NCBI GenBank assembly: GCA_017624115.1
Contig: JAGANQ010000085.1
Coordinates: 1 to 60,580, forward strand
Origin: Lachnospiraceae bacterium
GTDB lineage: Bacteria > Bacillota > Clostridia > Lachnospirales > Lachnospiraceae
Direction: 5' to 3'
Length of the DNA: 60,580 nt
A program made the translations under genes and the position numbers. Each line of letters begins with the position of its first letter. Position 1 is the stretch's first letter. The notes under the pieces were generated by a model, which worked only from the letters and a program-made list of their open reading frames with translations, made no database searches and had not been told where the DNA came from. Of the stretch, positions 51,881 to 60,580 are shown piece after piece.

Positions 51881-53059
51881 CTACTTTTTTCTGTTCAGTA
51901 CCGTCACAGCCTCTATCGAGTCTGTCCATGGAAACATATCTACCGGCCATGCCTCCCCCGCCTGATACCCTTTCTTCTCAAAATACTGTAAATCCCTTGC
52001 CAGTGTCTCCGGGTTACAGGAAATATAAACGACACGCTTTGCCCCTGTCTGTTCTACCGCATCAATAAACTCTTCCGTGCTTCCGCTTCTCGGCGGATCC
52101 ATAAACACTACATCCAGCTTCTGTCCGTCATTTGCCAGGCCTACCATAAATTCACCGGCATCGCCCCTGAAAAACCGTGCATTTTCCACCTTATTCCGGT
52201 TCCGGTTATTGACGGCATCCTTTACCGCATCCGGATTCAATTCTACGCCTGCCACCTGGCGGCAGTGTGCTGCCGCAATCAGTCCGATTGTACCAATGCC
52301 GCAGTACGCATCAAGGACATTCTCTGTCCCCTTTAAATCCGCCAGTTCTATCGCCTTTGCGTACAGCTTTTCTGTCTGTACCGGATTAATCTGATAGAAA
52401 GACTTCGAGGAAATACGAAAGACACACCCACACAGCGTATCTTCGATATAGCCTTTTCCGTAAAGGACGTTCTCCTTCTGCCCAAGCACCATGCTGGTAT
52501 TTCGTCCGTTTACATTCTGTATCACAGTCGTAATCTCCGGGTGCTCCTTAAGAAGCGCCTTTACGAAATTATTTTTCGATGGAAATACTGGCGAAGCCGT
52601 TACCAGCACCACCATAATCTGCCCGTTGGAAAAGCTTCTGCGCACCAGCACATGGCGCAGAAGTCCATAACCGGTATCCTCGTCATAAACCTTGATTTTA
52701 AAAGAAGGCAGAAGATTTCGGATAGTCACTATGATTGCATCGCTCTTCTCATCCTCAATCATACAGGTATCCACCGGAACTACCCTGTGCGTGCCCTCCT
52801 GGTAAATGCCTGATACCGGCTTTCCCTTTCTGTCCCTGTCAAATACCGCATGCACTTTATTTCTGTAATGATACGGATTCTCCATGCGGATAATCGGCTG
52901 TACCTTACAGAATCCTCCCAGCAGCTCCTCTGTCCGTCTCTGCTTCAGCTTACACTGTTTCTCATAAGTCATCCCCTGATACGTACAGCCTCCGCATTTC
53001 TGCGAAAGCTGACAGCCGTCTGCTTTCTTTTCTGTCTTTTGAGATATCTTTTTTTCCAT
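51881..53059 (-). CDS. 23S rRNA (uracil-5-)-methyltransferase, RlmD/RumA type
   Basis: The 392-residue enzyme has an Fe-S cluster motif near the start (CQLSQKCGGCTYQGM), the AdoMet site VLDAYCGIGTIGL, a DPPRSG motif, and the catalytic cysteine in SCNPETLARDL. It methylates C5 of a uridine in 23S rRNA. The usual N-terminal TRAM domain is missing, which is seen in some Clostridia. The start has GGAGGCTAAAA upstream. The gene precedes the DUF1624 gene with only one base between. Confidence 0.88.
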   Translation of the reverse strand: MEKKISQKTEKKADGCQLSQKCGGCTYQGMTYEKQCKLKQRRTEELLGGFCKVQPIIRMENPYHYRNKVHAVFDRDRKGKPVSGIYQEGTHRVVPVDTCMIEDEKSDAIIVTIRNLLPSFKIKVYDEDTGYGLLRHVLVRRSFSNGQIMVVLVTASPVFPSKNNFVKALLKEHPEITTVIQNVNGRNTSMVLGQKENVLYGKGYIEDTLCGCVFRISSKSFYQINPVQTEKLYAKAIELADLKGTENVLDAYCGIGTIGLIAAAHCRQVAGVELNPDAVKDAVNNRNRNKVENARFFRGDAGEFMVGLANDGQKLDVVFMDPPRSGSTEEFIDAVEQTGAKRVVYISCNPETLARDLQYFEKKGYQAGEAWPVDMFPWTDSIEAVTVLNRKK

Positions 53060-53110
53060 TTTTAGCCTCCATACTGCGGCTGCACTTCAGGAGCAGCTTA
53101 TCCCTCTACC

Positions 53111-54400
53111 TTATTCATATACGCGGATCATGCTGGAAATCTCTCTTACCATCGACATTCCGGTAAGAATGGTTATCGCATCCTTAAAATTGCGCTCCAT
53201 CACCTCATCCGTGATTACAACCAGCTCCGCGTCCTTTCCTCTCCGCTTTTTCTGAACTACCTGCGCAATACTTACTGCGCTGTTTCCAAACACACTGGTA
53301 ACACCTGCGAGCACACCCGGCTTATCCTCTACCAGCATACGCAGGAAAAATTTTGTTTTTGTATCCTCAGGCTTTTTTACCGGAAGGCTCTTATAGCAGG
53401 TACAGCCGATTCTTCCGTTACAATTACTGAGAATATTTCTTGCCACGTCAATCACATCACCCATTACCGCACTTGCTGTCGGGAGAGAGCCCGCGCCTCT
53501 TCCCATGAACATCGCATCGTCCAGAGCATCACCATGCACAAATACAGCATTATAAGAATCCTTGACTGCTGCCAGCGGATGCTCCGTGGAAATCAGCATC
53601 GGATGCACCTTGACCTCAATACCGTCATCCGTGTTTCTGGCTACTCCCAGCAGCTTAATCGTCTTGCCGAATTCCTGTGCATACTCAATGTCCCGCGCCG
53701 TAATTTTCGTAATTCCCTCTATGTAAACATCATCAAAGGTAACTCTGGAATTGAACGCAATGGATGCCATAATTGCAAGCTTTCTGCCGGCATCATAGCC
53801 TTCCACGTCCGCTGTCGGGTCAGCCTCCGCATAGCCAAGCTCCGTTGCCTTCGCAAGTGCATCCGCATAATCCATACCCTCTGCACTCATCTTAGTAAGG
53901 ATATAATTCGTCGTACCGTTTACAATACCCATAATCTCGGTAATGCGATTGCCTGCCAGACACTCCTTGAGCGGGCGGATAATCGGAATCGCACCTGCCA
54001 CGGAAGCCTCGAACATCAAATCACAGTTATGCTCCTTTGCTGTTTCCAAAAGCTCTTTGCCATGTGCCGCCAGCAAATCCTTATTCGCCGTCACCACATG
54101 CTTTCCTGCACGAAGTGCTTCCAGAATATAGTTCCTCGACGGCTCAATTCCTCCCATTACCTCAATTACGATACGGATTTCCTTATCCTCGATAATCTCC
54201 TTCCAAGAATCCGTAAAAAGCTCTGCCGGCGCCCCTTCACGGAGCTTTTTCGCATTTCTTACCAGTATCCTTGTAATCTCCAGCTTAGCTCCTATCTTCT
54301 GAGGCATCTCATCCTTTCTGCGCTCCAGCAGAGTATATATGCCGCTTCCTACTGTACCATATCCTAATAATGCTGCCTTTATTGTCTGTAGTTTCTCCAT
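53111..54400 (-). CDS. hom: Homoserine dehydrogenase with ACT domain
   Basis: The roughly 429-residue enzyme reduces aspartate semialdehyde to homoserine on the way to threonine and methionine. The NAD(P) site GYGTVGSGIYTLL, GGIEPSRNYILEALRAGKHVVTANKDL, the catalytic region NGTTNYILTKM and the GYAEADPTADVEGYDAGRKLAI motif are all visible. A C-terminal ACT domain (about 350-429) would bind threonine for feedback. An upstream ATG at 54421 is possible; the one at 54400 has AAAGAG just before it. The gene lies between rRNA methyltransferase and Lnt-like genes with short gaps. Confidence 0.93.
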   Translation of the reverse strand: MEKLQTIKAALLGYGTVGSGIYTLLERRKDEMPQKIGAKLEITRILVRNAKKLREGAPAELFTDSWKEIIEDKEIRIVIEVMGGIEPSRNYILEALRAGKHVVTANKDLLAAHGKELLETAKEHNCDLMFEASVAGAIPIIRPLKECLAGNRITEIMGIVNGTTNYILTKMSAEGMDYADALAKATELGYAEADPTADVEGYDAGRKLAIMASIAFNSRVTFDDVYIEGITKITARDIEYAQEFGKTIKLLGVARNTDDGIEVKVHPMLISTEHPLAAVKDSYNAVFVHGDALDDAMFMGRGAGSLPTASAVMGDVIDVARNILSNCNGRIGCTCYKSLPVKKPEDTKTKFFLRMLVEDKPGVLAGVTSVFGNSAVSIAQVVQKKRRGKDAELVVITDEVMERNFKDAITILTGMSMVREISSMIRVYE

Positions 54401-54431
54401 TGTCTCTTTCGAAACCTCCATTCCTTATTCC

Positions 54432-55991
54432 TCACATACTGTCTGACTTAATTCTATACATTATATCTGAGAACACCGAAAAAATCAAGACACAGATATG
54501 CTTCCCGATAAGAAAGCACCACAAGACAAACCACATCATACCAAACAAATTTCCCATTCTGGTATACAGCGTCTTCGTCCGGCGCGCTGCTGCCTCTGCC
54601 ACAAAACCTCCCTGCACATGTTCGGTCATTCCCGCAGCAGTCCGTCCCCGGTTGTCAATTATGCCGCTGATTCCCGTATTTCCTGCCCGGATTACATAAC
54701 GATCCGTTTCCACCGCCCGCAAAGCTGCGTGCGCATAGTGCTCCTGCATAGCTGGAAGGCCCTGAAACCAGGAATCATTGCTCACCACTGTCAAAAGCTC
54801 GGCTCCGCTTAAAACCGCTCCCTGTGCTTCTGCCGGAAAAATAGATTCATAGCAGATTAACGCACCGATTTCTCCCACACCCGTTTCAAAGCAGTTCTGC
54901 TCACTCCCTGCTTCAAAATAATTTCCTGTCATAAATTCCTCTACCCATGGACAAAATCTGTCCATAAGCTCCGCAAATGGCAGATACTCGCCAAACGGTA
55001 CCAGTACGCGCTTGCGATAGGTCTTTTCGGCAAAGCCTCCCTCTGTCACATGATACACGGCATTATAAGATACCGTCTCCTCATCCCGCTTCTCCTGCTC
55101 AATCGCTCCCAGTAAAAGCTCTGTCGAAAGCTCGCGGCATATAGAAATCAGAGTTTCCCTGGTTGAGCTGTATTCTGCTGCCGCATAGGGAAGCGCCGTT
55201 TCCGGCAATACCACCAGCTCTGCTCTTTTTCCGGCACTTTCTGCCGCCGACGCATACTCATAAATCAGCCTTTCATAATCAGCCAGTATATCTTCCAGCT
55301 CCAACGTCCACTTTTCGCTTCCTTCATGGTTGCCCTGTACTACCAGTACAGAAGCCCCGCTGTCTTCCCTCTCGTACAGTCGTACCTCACCATATAGAAG
55401 CAGCAAAACGGTCAGCAATACAGCTATTATCATTCCCATATCAATACGCCGCTTTATAATCAGTCTTGCCAGCCAGGCATTACAAAGTACCAAAAAGAAG
55501 CTTACCAGAAGACTGCCGGCAAGTGACGCTCCCTGTATCAGAAGCGGACACGGGACTGCTGCCACAGCAAGCCTGAACCACGGGAAGGATGCCAACGGGC
55601 TTATCTCCTGCAGCCATTCTCCCAGCACATAAAAGCCTGCAATCCAGAAAATCGCCAGTCTGCTGCCGCGTCTTATATACCTGAACGGATAAAATGCCAG
55701 CCACAAAAGTAACGTAAGATACGCACTAATCAGCAGAACTGCCAGCGTCATCAGCGCATAGGACGTATAAACCGGAAGCGGAACCACGTCAGCAAGTGCA
55801 TACAGGAAGCTTATCCCTGTCATGTAATAGCCCATTCCGTAGCCAATCAAAAATCCACTGCTTCTGGTTCTGGTTAGTAATATTCCTGCAAACGGAACCA
55901 GACAGAACAGAATGCCAAACCACAGTTCCTCTGTCGCGTACACCAGCCCTGCCGCGATTCCATTTAACAATCCCAAGATTACAAGCCACAT
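54432..55991 (-). CDS. lnt: Apolipoprotein N-acyltransferase-like protein
   Basis: The 519-residue protein has about seven membrane helices, then a nitrilase-type domain. The Glu-Lys-Cys triad is visible in VLPETALPYA, KRVLVPFGEYLPF and GALICYESIFP. Lnt adds the third acyl chain to lipoproteins in Gram-negative bacteria and actinobacteria, whereas most Firmicutes studied use other enzymes. Finding a full-length Lnt-like gene here is therefore noteworthy. The start has a GAGGG site six bases upstream. It is followed by hom after 31 bases. Confidence 0.88.
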   Translation of the reverse strand: MWLVILGLLNGIAAGLVYATEELWFGILFCLVPFAGILLTRTRSSGFLIGYGMGYYMTGISFLYALADVVPLPVYTSYALMTLAVLLISAYLTLLLWLAFYPFRYIRRGSRLAIFWIAGFYVLGEWLQEISPLASFPWFRLAVAAVPCPLLIQGASLAGSLLVSFFLVLCNAWLARLIIKRRIDMGMIIAVLLTVLLLLYGEVRLYEREDSGASVLVVQGNHEGSEKWTLELEDILADYERLIYEYASAAESAGKRAELVVLPETALPYAAAEYSSTRETLISICRELSTELLLGAIEQEKRDEETVSYNAVYHVTEGGFAEKTYRKRVLVPFGEYLPFAELMDRFCPWVEEFMTGNYFEAGSEQNCFETGVGEIGALICYESIFPAEAQGAVLSGAELLTVVSNDSWFQGLPAMQEHYAHAALRAVETDRYVIRAGNTGISGIIDNRGRTAAGMTEHVQGGFVAEAAARRTKTLYTRMGNLFGMMWFVLWCFLIGKHICVLIFSVFSDIMYRIKSDSM

Positions 55992-56066
55992 AAAAATCCC
56001 TCATTTCCTTCCAAGTATTCCCGGTTTTATGAGGGATATTCTGTACACCCTATCGTTTTTTCTGCT

Positions 56067-56549
56067 TTACACACATATGTCGGCGTAGCTTCCCCGGCAT
56101 GCCTTCATATAGTTCTCCGGTGTCAGCTTGAGCTGTACACCCCATTTCCCGCCGCTGACATACAGCTCCTGCAAGCCTGCCGCCTGCTCTGCCACTACGG
56201 TTTTAAACTGCTTTTTCATGCCGATTGCCGTACAGCCGCCACGAATATAGCCAGTCAAAGGTGTAAGCTCTTTTACATGTATCATTTCTATTGATTTTTC
56301 TCCTACTGCCTTTGCCGCCTTTTTCAAATCCAGCTCTTCAGATATCGGAATAACAAATACATAATGCTCCTTACTTTTTCCTACAGTCACCAGTGTCTTA
56401 TAGACTCTCTCATATGGAAGCCCCAGCTTGTCCGCTATCGTGATTCCGTCGATAAATTCCGTACACTCATAGGTAACTGCTGTATAGGGCAGCTTCTCCT
56501 TTTCCAGAATTCTCATTGCATTCGTCTTTGTTTCTTTTTCCTTTGCCAT
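56067..56549 (-). CDS. ybaK: YbaK/EbsC family aminoacyl-tRNA deacylase
   Basis: The 160-residue protein has the deacylase motif GYIRGGCTAIGMKK and the FVIPISEELDLKKAAKAVG stretch. It removes mischarged amino acids, typically Cys from tRNA-Pro. The ATG at 56549 has AGGAG at nine bases; an in-frame ATG at 56555 sits closer to it and is also possible. Nothing in the neighbourhood suggests another role. Confidence 0.9.
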   Translation of the reverse strand: MAKEKETKTNAMRILEKEKLPYTAVTYECTEFIDGITIADKLGLPYERVYKTLVTVGKSKEHYVFVIPISEELDLKKAAKAVGEKSIEMIHVKELTPLTGYIRGGCTAIGMKKQFKTVVAEQAAGLQELYVSGGKWGVQLKLTPENYMKACRGSYADICV

Positions 56550-56632
56550 ACTCATTATCTCCTGATATATTGATGCTTTCTGGATTATAGCACATAATCG
56601 GACAAAATTTTAGTCATATCTTTAAAAATTTA

Positions 56633-56661
56633 TTGCAAGTCCCGGAAAATAGTGATAAAAT
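56633..56661 (+). promoter_or_regulatory. Promoter of the YebC gene
   Basis: TTGCAA (56633-56638) and TAAAAT (56656-56661) are 17 bases apart, 40 bases before the start. Confidence 0.65.
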
Positions 56662-56701
56662 ATAGCAGATATTGTATTCAGAAAGAAAAAGGAGCGTTAT
56701 T

Positions 56702-57430
56702 ATGTCAGGACATTCGAAATTTGCCAATATTAAGCATAAGAAAGAGAAGAATGATGCCGCAAAGGGTAAAATCTTCACTGTCATCGGAAGAGAAATCGCC
56801 GTTGCCGTTAAGGAAGGCGGTGCTGATCCGGCTAACAATTCCAAGCTGCGCGATGTTATTGCCAAAGCAAAAGCCAACAACATGCCAAACGATACAATCG
56901 AGCGTGGTATCAAGAAGGCTGCCGGAGATTCTAATTCTGTAAACTATGTTTCCAACACCTACGAGGGCTATGGTCCAAACGGTACCGCTATCATCGTAGA
57001 TACCTTAACAGACAACAAGAACCGTACCGCCTCCAATGTACGAAACGCTTTTACCAAGGGCGGCGGAAATGTAGGTACAACAGGCTGTGTATCCTTTATG
57101 TTTGATAAAAAGGGTCAGATTATCGTAGATAAAGAAGAATGCGATATGGATGCAGACGAGCTGATGATGATTGCACTGGATTCTGGTGCAGAGGATTTCT
57201 CCGAGGAGGAGGAAAGCTTTGAGATTATCACTGCACCTGATGATTTCAGTGCAGTCCGCGAAGCCTTAGAGGCTGCCGGCGTACCTATGCTGGAGGCTGA
57301 GGTTACCATGATTCCTCAGAACTGGGTAGAATTAACCAATGAGGACGATATCAAAAAGATGAACCGCATCCTTGATTTACTTGACGAGGATGACGATGTT
57401 CAGGCTGTATATCATAACTGGGATGAATAA
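56702..57430 (+). CDS. YebC/PmpR family translation factor
   Basis: The 242-residue protein opens with the invariant [15 protein letters not shown] and AKGKIF, and has [12 protein letters not shown] and [14 protein letters not shown]. The family was long annotated as transcription regulators, but members are now linked to relief of ribosome stalling at proline stretches. The ATG at 56702 follows AAAAGGAGCG; an in-frame start at 56672 has no site. It has its own promoter and terminator. Confidence 0.95.
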   Translation: MSGHSKFANIKHKKEKNDAAKGKIFTVIGREIAVAVKEGGADPANNSKLRDVIAKAKANNMPNDTIERGIKKAAGDSNSVNYVSNTYEGYGPNGTAIIVDTLTDNKNRTASNVRNAFTKGGGNVGTTGCVSFMFDKKGQIIVDKEECDMDADELMMIALDSGAEDFSEEEESFEIITAPDDFSAVREALEAAGVPMLEAEVTMIPQNWVELTNEDDIKKMNRILDLLDEDDDVQAVYHNWDE

Positions 57431-57467
57431 GAAAAAAAACTGACGCAAGACTGCGCCAGTTTTTTCT
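57430..57467. terminator. Bidirectional terminator after the YebC gene
   Basis: AAAAAACTG-A-CGCA pairs with TGCG-C-CAGTTTTTT around a 4-base loop, with A and T runs on each side. It ends both the YebC gene and the convergent CBS-domain gene, whose stop overlaps it. Confidence 0.85.
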
Positions 57468-58822
57468 TATTGTGCTTCTTCCGTTTCTTCCTCAGGCTCC
57501 AGCTTCGTCACCCTGACAAGCTGGACTGTCTTATTCTCCACCTCCAGCGCAGAGAACAGATACCCCTTATACGTAATCTCAAGCTTCTCCCCATCCTGAG
57601 GAATCCTGTCAAGCTTATAAATCAGGAAGCCATTGAGTGTGTCATACTCCTCCTCAGCCTCCTCCATTTCCAGAGAAAGCACCTTCCACACCTCGTCCAG
57701 CTCCGCCATACCACGTATCAGATAGGAGCCGTCCTCCTGCTTCATAATCATTTCCTCATCCTCATCATATTCATCGAGAATATTGCCGACAATTTCCTCC
57801 AGAATATCCTCCATTGCAACCAGCCCTGCCGTCTGTCCATATTCATCTACTACAATCTCCATATGTATCTTCTGGGACTGCATTTCCTTAAACAGAAGGT
57901 TAATATTTCTGGTCTCAGGAATAAAATGAGGTTCCCGCAGAAGCTCTGCTATCTCAGACAGAGGCCTGTCTGTATCATTTTCTTCATAGTATATCATCGC
58001 GTCCTTAAAATGCAGGATACCAATAATATTATCAATATCTTTATCATATACCGGAAATCTTGAATTACTCTGCGTCAGAATAAAATTAACCGTTTCCTTG
58101 AGAGTCCATGCCCCGTCTACCGCCACAATATTTTTTCTGTGCGTCATAATATCGGCAGCCTGCTTATCTCCAAATTCAAAGATATTTGTAATCATCTCCG
58201 CCTCGCTTGCCAGCAGCACACCCTGCTCATGTCCTTCATTTACCATGGACATAATCTCTTCTTCTGTGACATTATCCAACTCTTCCTCCGGGTTAATGCC
58301 AAACAGACGGATAACTGCATTAGAAAACAGTGTAATCAATCCTGTCAGCGGGAGAAATGCCGCTGTCAGAACGCTTACCACTCCCTGCAGCCGGTATGCC
58401 CAGCCCTCCGGATAACGCTGTGCCAGCTTCTTCGGCACAAGAATTCCGAAAACCAGCAATACAAGCAGCAATACAAGTGCCGGAATAACCCATGCAGCCA
58501 GCTTAAGTCCATATATCTGCCACACTGCCCCATCCTGCAGTACAAAGGTCCTCACCATCCATGTGCGGAGCATTGCATATTCATAAGCACCCACAATCAT
58601 ATTTGCCAGTGTTATGACGGTAAGAAGTGTATTAACAAAACGCGCCGGCTCCTCTATAACCTGAAGAAGCTTCCTGGCACGCTTATCGCCTTCCTCTGCT
58701 TTCTTCTCCACACTGCTGTCCGTCAGATTCTGCAGTGCAGCACCGTAGCCATACAGAATACCATGTAAAATCAACAACACACAAAAAACAATTAAGCCCC
58801 ATAGCGGACTCCCATCATTCAT
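57467..58822 (-). CDS. CNNM/CorC-type protein (DUF21, CBS pair, CorC_HlyC)
   Basis: The roughly 451-residue protein has three to four membrane helices of the DUF21 type (about 5-190), a pair of CBS domains (ADIMTHRKNIVAV...DNIIGILHFKDAM...MEIVVDEYGQTAGLVAMEDILEEIVG) and a C-terminal CorC_HlyC domain. Proteins of this design take part in Mg2+ or other divalent cation efflux, often sensing ATP via the CBS pair. The in-frame TTG at 58882 cannot be used because it is part of the -35 box, so the ATG at 58822 is chosen. Confidence 0.9.
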   Translation of the reverse strand: MNDGSPLWGLIVFCVLLILHGILYGYGAALQNLTDSSVEKKAEEGDKRARKLLQVIEEPARFVNTLLTVITLANMIVGAYEYAMLRTWMVRTFVLQDGAVWQIYGLKLAAWVIPALVLLLVLLVFGILVPKKLAQRYPEGWAYRLQGVVSVLTAAFLPLTGLITLFSNAVIRLFGINPEEELDNVTEEEIMSMVNEGHEQGVLLASEAEMITNIFEFGDKQAADIMTHRKNIVAVDGAWTLKETVNFILTQSNSRFPVYDKDIDNIIGILHFKDAMIYYEENDTDRPLSEIAELLREPHFIPETRNINLLFKEMQSQKIHMEIVVDEYGQTAGLVAMEDILEEIVGNILDEYDEDEEMIMKQEDGSYLIRGMAELDEVWKVLSLEMEEAEEEYDTLNGFLIYKLDRIPQDGEKLEITYKGYLFSALEVENKTVQLVRVTKLEPEEETEEAQ

Positions 58823-58853
58823 TTCCTTCTCAAACTCCTTTGTTTTTTTATAT

Positions 58854-58882
58854 ACTATATCATCCTGTCCGTATTCCGTCAA
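58854..58882 (-). promoter_or_regulatory. Promoter of the CNNM/CorC-type gene
   Basis: On the minus strand TTGACG (58877-58882) and TATAGT (58854-58859) are 17 bases apart. It lies just before the MazF gene stop region. Confidence 0.7.
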
Positions 58883-58890
58883 GTACCGCC

Positions 58891-59235
58891 TTATGTAGTG
58901 AGTTCAAGGCTTACTAATAATGCCTGGTCTACCTTCCTTAAAATTTCACGGTCCAAATGACATATTTTATCCTTCAGACGTTTTTTATCAATCGTGCGAA
59001 GCTGCTCCAGCAAAATCACAGAATCCTTCATAATATCATATTTGCTGCTGTCCAGCTCCACATGCGTAGGAAGCTTTGCCTTGTTCATTTTCGATGTAAT
59101 CGCCGCGCAGATAACCGTTGGGCTGTGCTTGTTCCCTATGTCATTCTGGATAATCAGCACCGGACGGATTCCCCCCTGCTCCGAGCCAATCACCGGTCTT
59201 AAATCAGCATAATATATATCTCCTCGTCGTATCAT
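58891..59235 (-). CDS. MazF/PemK-type toxin (NdoA-like endoribonuclease)
   Basis: The 114-residue protein is close to the B. subtilis NdoA/EndoA pattern: [50 protein letters not shown] and [17 protein letters not shown]. It cuts mRNA at short motifs. In B. subtilis the gene follows alr and an antitoxin gene, ndoAI. Here it directly follows alr with a 105-base gap, too small for an antitoxin of that kind. The toxin may be controlled by an unlinked antitoxin or be cleavage-regulated differently. The ribosome site GAAAG is weak. Confidence 0.92.
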   Translation of the reverse strand: MIRRGDIYYADLRPVIGSEQGGIRPVLIIQNDIGNKHSPTVICAAITSKMNKAKLPTHVELDSSKYDIMKDSVILLEQLRTIDKKRLKDKICHLDREILRKVDQALLVSLELTT

Positions 59236-59343
59236 CACTTTCTGTCACGCTCCATTTACCAAGTTTATACCAAAGATTTTTCTTTTACCTATCTTCAGTA
59301 TTCCCCGTTATTTCGCGCGTATACCAGATAACGGCAGGATTTA

Positions 59344-60537
59344 TTAAGAAAGCAGCGTCGGCAGATAAGCCCGCACAGATACTGCACTGCCGTTCTTGTA
59401 GAATACCCTTGGAATTCTCTTTCCAAGATCACAGACTATCTCATAATTAAAGGTATCGCCTGCCATGGCAGCCAGCTCCTCCACGGAAAGCTCCGCTCCG
59501 TTCTCTGCTCCTATCAGAGTGACCACATCCCCCTCCTGTGCCTCTGGAATCTCCGTTACATCCACCATAAACTGATCCATGCAGATGCGTCCGAGTATCG
59601 GTGCTTTCTTCCCATGCACCAGTACGTAGCCTCTGTTGGACAAAGATCTTGGATAGCCGTCACCATAGCCGACAGGAATCGTTGCCACCTTTGTTGTATG
59701 TGTCGTCACATAAGTAGAGCCATAGCTTATTCCGCAGCCTGCTTCTACCTCCTTCAGATACACAATGTGGCTCTTCAGCTCCAGAGCCGGTGTAAGCTTC
59801 ACCTGTTCCTTTTTCACTTCCTCGGACGGATACAGACCATACAAGGCGATTCCGGCGCGCACCATATTGAAATTTGCCTCCGGTACGTCAATAATTCCGG
59901 CACTATTAGAGCAGTGAAGAATCGGTATCTCAATTCCTGCTGCCTTCACCTTCTCCGTGAAAGCGGTAAAACGCGCCATCTGCTCCCTGGTTCTTCCCTT
60001 ATCGGTCTCATCAGAAGCCGAAAAATGGGTAAAAATTCCCTCCATCCTTACATTCGGAAGCTTCGCTATCTCCTTAAGCATCTCAAGTGACTCCTCATTA
60101 TCTCTCACACCGATACGGCTCATGCCTGTATCAAGCTTAAAATGTACCAGAGCCTCCCTGCCCAGTTTTCCTGCTATTCTGGACAATTCCTCTGCATCCC
60201 TTTTGCTGTAAAGATTGACACTGATGCGCTCCCTGATAATTGTCTCAAACAGGCTCTCATGCACATGCCCCAGAATCAGAATCATGCTTCTGATTCCCTG
60301 CATACGGAGTGCAACAGCCTCATCCACTGTCGCTGTCGCAAAGCCCTCTACAATATCCTCTATCTCCCTCGCTATCTCAATCGCACCATGACCATAGCCG
60401 TCCGTCTTGACTACCGCCATCATCCGGCTTTCCGGCGCTATGTTCTTCTTCATCTCCAGCACATTGTTTCGTATTGCATCCAGATTTATCTTCGCATATA
60501 CCCGGTATAAATTTCCGGAATTAACATCTATTTCCAT
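59344..60537 (-). CDS. alr: Alanine racemase
   Basis: The 397-residue PLP enzyme makes D-alanine for peptidoglycan. The PLP lysine lies in VVKTDGYGHGA near residue 44, the second catalytic residue Tyr in AGCGISYGSTY, and the C-terminal beta-domain has ILGRICMDQFMVDVT. The start codon lies 43 bases from the right edge. Only a weak ribosome site (GGAAATAAA) is seen there. It probably shares a transcript with the MazF gene, as in B. subtilis. Its product D-alanine would also serve the DltA-like pathway if that uses alanine. Confidence 0.95.
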   Translation of the reverse strand: MEIDVNSGNLYRVYAKINLDAIRNNVLEMKKNIAPESRMMAVVKTDGYGHGAIEIAREIEDIVEGFATATVDEAVALRMQGIRSMILILGHVHESLFETIIRERISVNLYSKRDAEELSRIAGKLGREALVHFKLDTGMSRIGVRDNEESLEMLKEIAKLPNVRMEGIFTHFSASDETDKGRTREQMARFTAFTEKVKAAGIEIPILHCSNSAGIIDVPEANFNMVRAGIALYGLYPSEEVKKEQVKLTPALELKSHIVYLKEVEAGCGISYGSTYVTTHTTKVATIPVGYGDGYPRSLSNRGYVLVHGKKAPILGRICMDQFMVDVTEIPEAQEGDVVTLIGAENGAELSVEELAAMAGDTFNYEIVCDLGKRIPRVFYKNGSAVSVRAYLPTLLS

Positions 60538-60580
60538 TTTATTTCCATATTGTGTATTAGAAAAAAATACATATTTAAAC

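Overview
The window looks like chromosome from an anaerobic Gram-positive Clostridia, most likely a member of the Lachnospiraceae. Pointers are moderate GC content, AGGAGG-type ribosome binding sites before nearly every gene, sigma-A promoters of the TTGACA-N17-TATAAT type, a clostridial DUF975 membrane protein, a TrpB2-type tryptophan synthase, a TcdA/YrvM-like enzyme, a sensory [FeFe]-hydrogenase-like protein, an Rpn-family protein and a feoA-feoA-feoB ferrous iron locus. Most genes lie on the minus strand. I see no prophage, insertion sequence, rRNA or CRISPR array. There is one tRNA, tRNA-Arg(CCG).

Layout. 1-3.8 kb: a minus-strand operon with an Asp/Glu-type racemase, a membrane-anchored transglutaminase-like protein, a DltA-like amino acid adenylating enzyme and a DltC-like carrier protein, continuing off the left edge. 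4.2-5.1 kb: an Rpn-family gene. 5.2-7.0 kb: a BlaI-type repressor with two operators and a broken BlaR1/M56 sensor protease. 7.1-9.3 kb: an AT-rich plus-strand island of PadR regulator, HAAS plus FtsW-like membrane protein and secreted Cys-containing protein, led by a consensus promoter inside a 45-bp perfect palindrome. 9.3-12.9 kb: a heterodimeric ABC exporter. 13-16 kb: a lipoprotein, DUF3737, GNAT and DUF975 genes. 16.1-21 kb: a two-component system with an FtsX-type ABC transporter. 21-22.2 kb: an HD-GYP protein. 22.2-26.5 kb: leuCD (leuD cut short by an amber codon), a divergent LysR regulator and trpB2. 26.6-30.5 kb: tRNA-Arg, a DUF4349 lipoprotein, ftsH and a ZIP metal transporter. 30.5-33.3 kb: a large sensor with two periplasmic-binding-type domains, degenerate GGDEF and EAL. 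33.5-37.1 kb: a second heterodimeric ABC exporter. 37.2-41.1 kb: hydrogenase-chemotaxis fusion, tcdA and DUF2971. 41.1-46.5 kb: a carbohydrate-type ABC importer and an adjacent lipoprotein. 46.6-51.2 kb: cysK, the feo locus with its small Cys-rich protein, and a DtxR-type regulator. 51.1-56.6 kb: DUF1624, rRNA methyltransferase, homoserine dehydrogenase, Lnt-like and YbaK genes. 56.7-60.5 kb: YebC, a CBS-domain membrane protein, MazF and alanine racemase.

The strongest regulatory readings are the two GTTAG-N6-CTAAC boxes of the iron genes, the two TACA-N3-TGTA boxes on the blaI promoter and the padR palindrome on its own promoter. Two loci carry clear lesions. The M56 protease has a one-base deletion exactly in its zinc motif plus an in-frame TGA. 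leuD has a TAG codon followed by a still-readable conserved tail.

The best candidates for something little described are the racemase/transglutaminase/adenylation/carrier operon at the left edge, the PadR-HAAS-FtsW island, and the soluble hydrogenase-like protein fused to a chemotaxis signalling domain.
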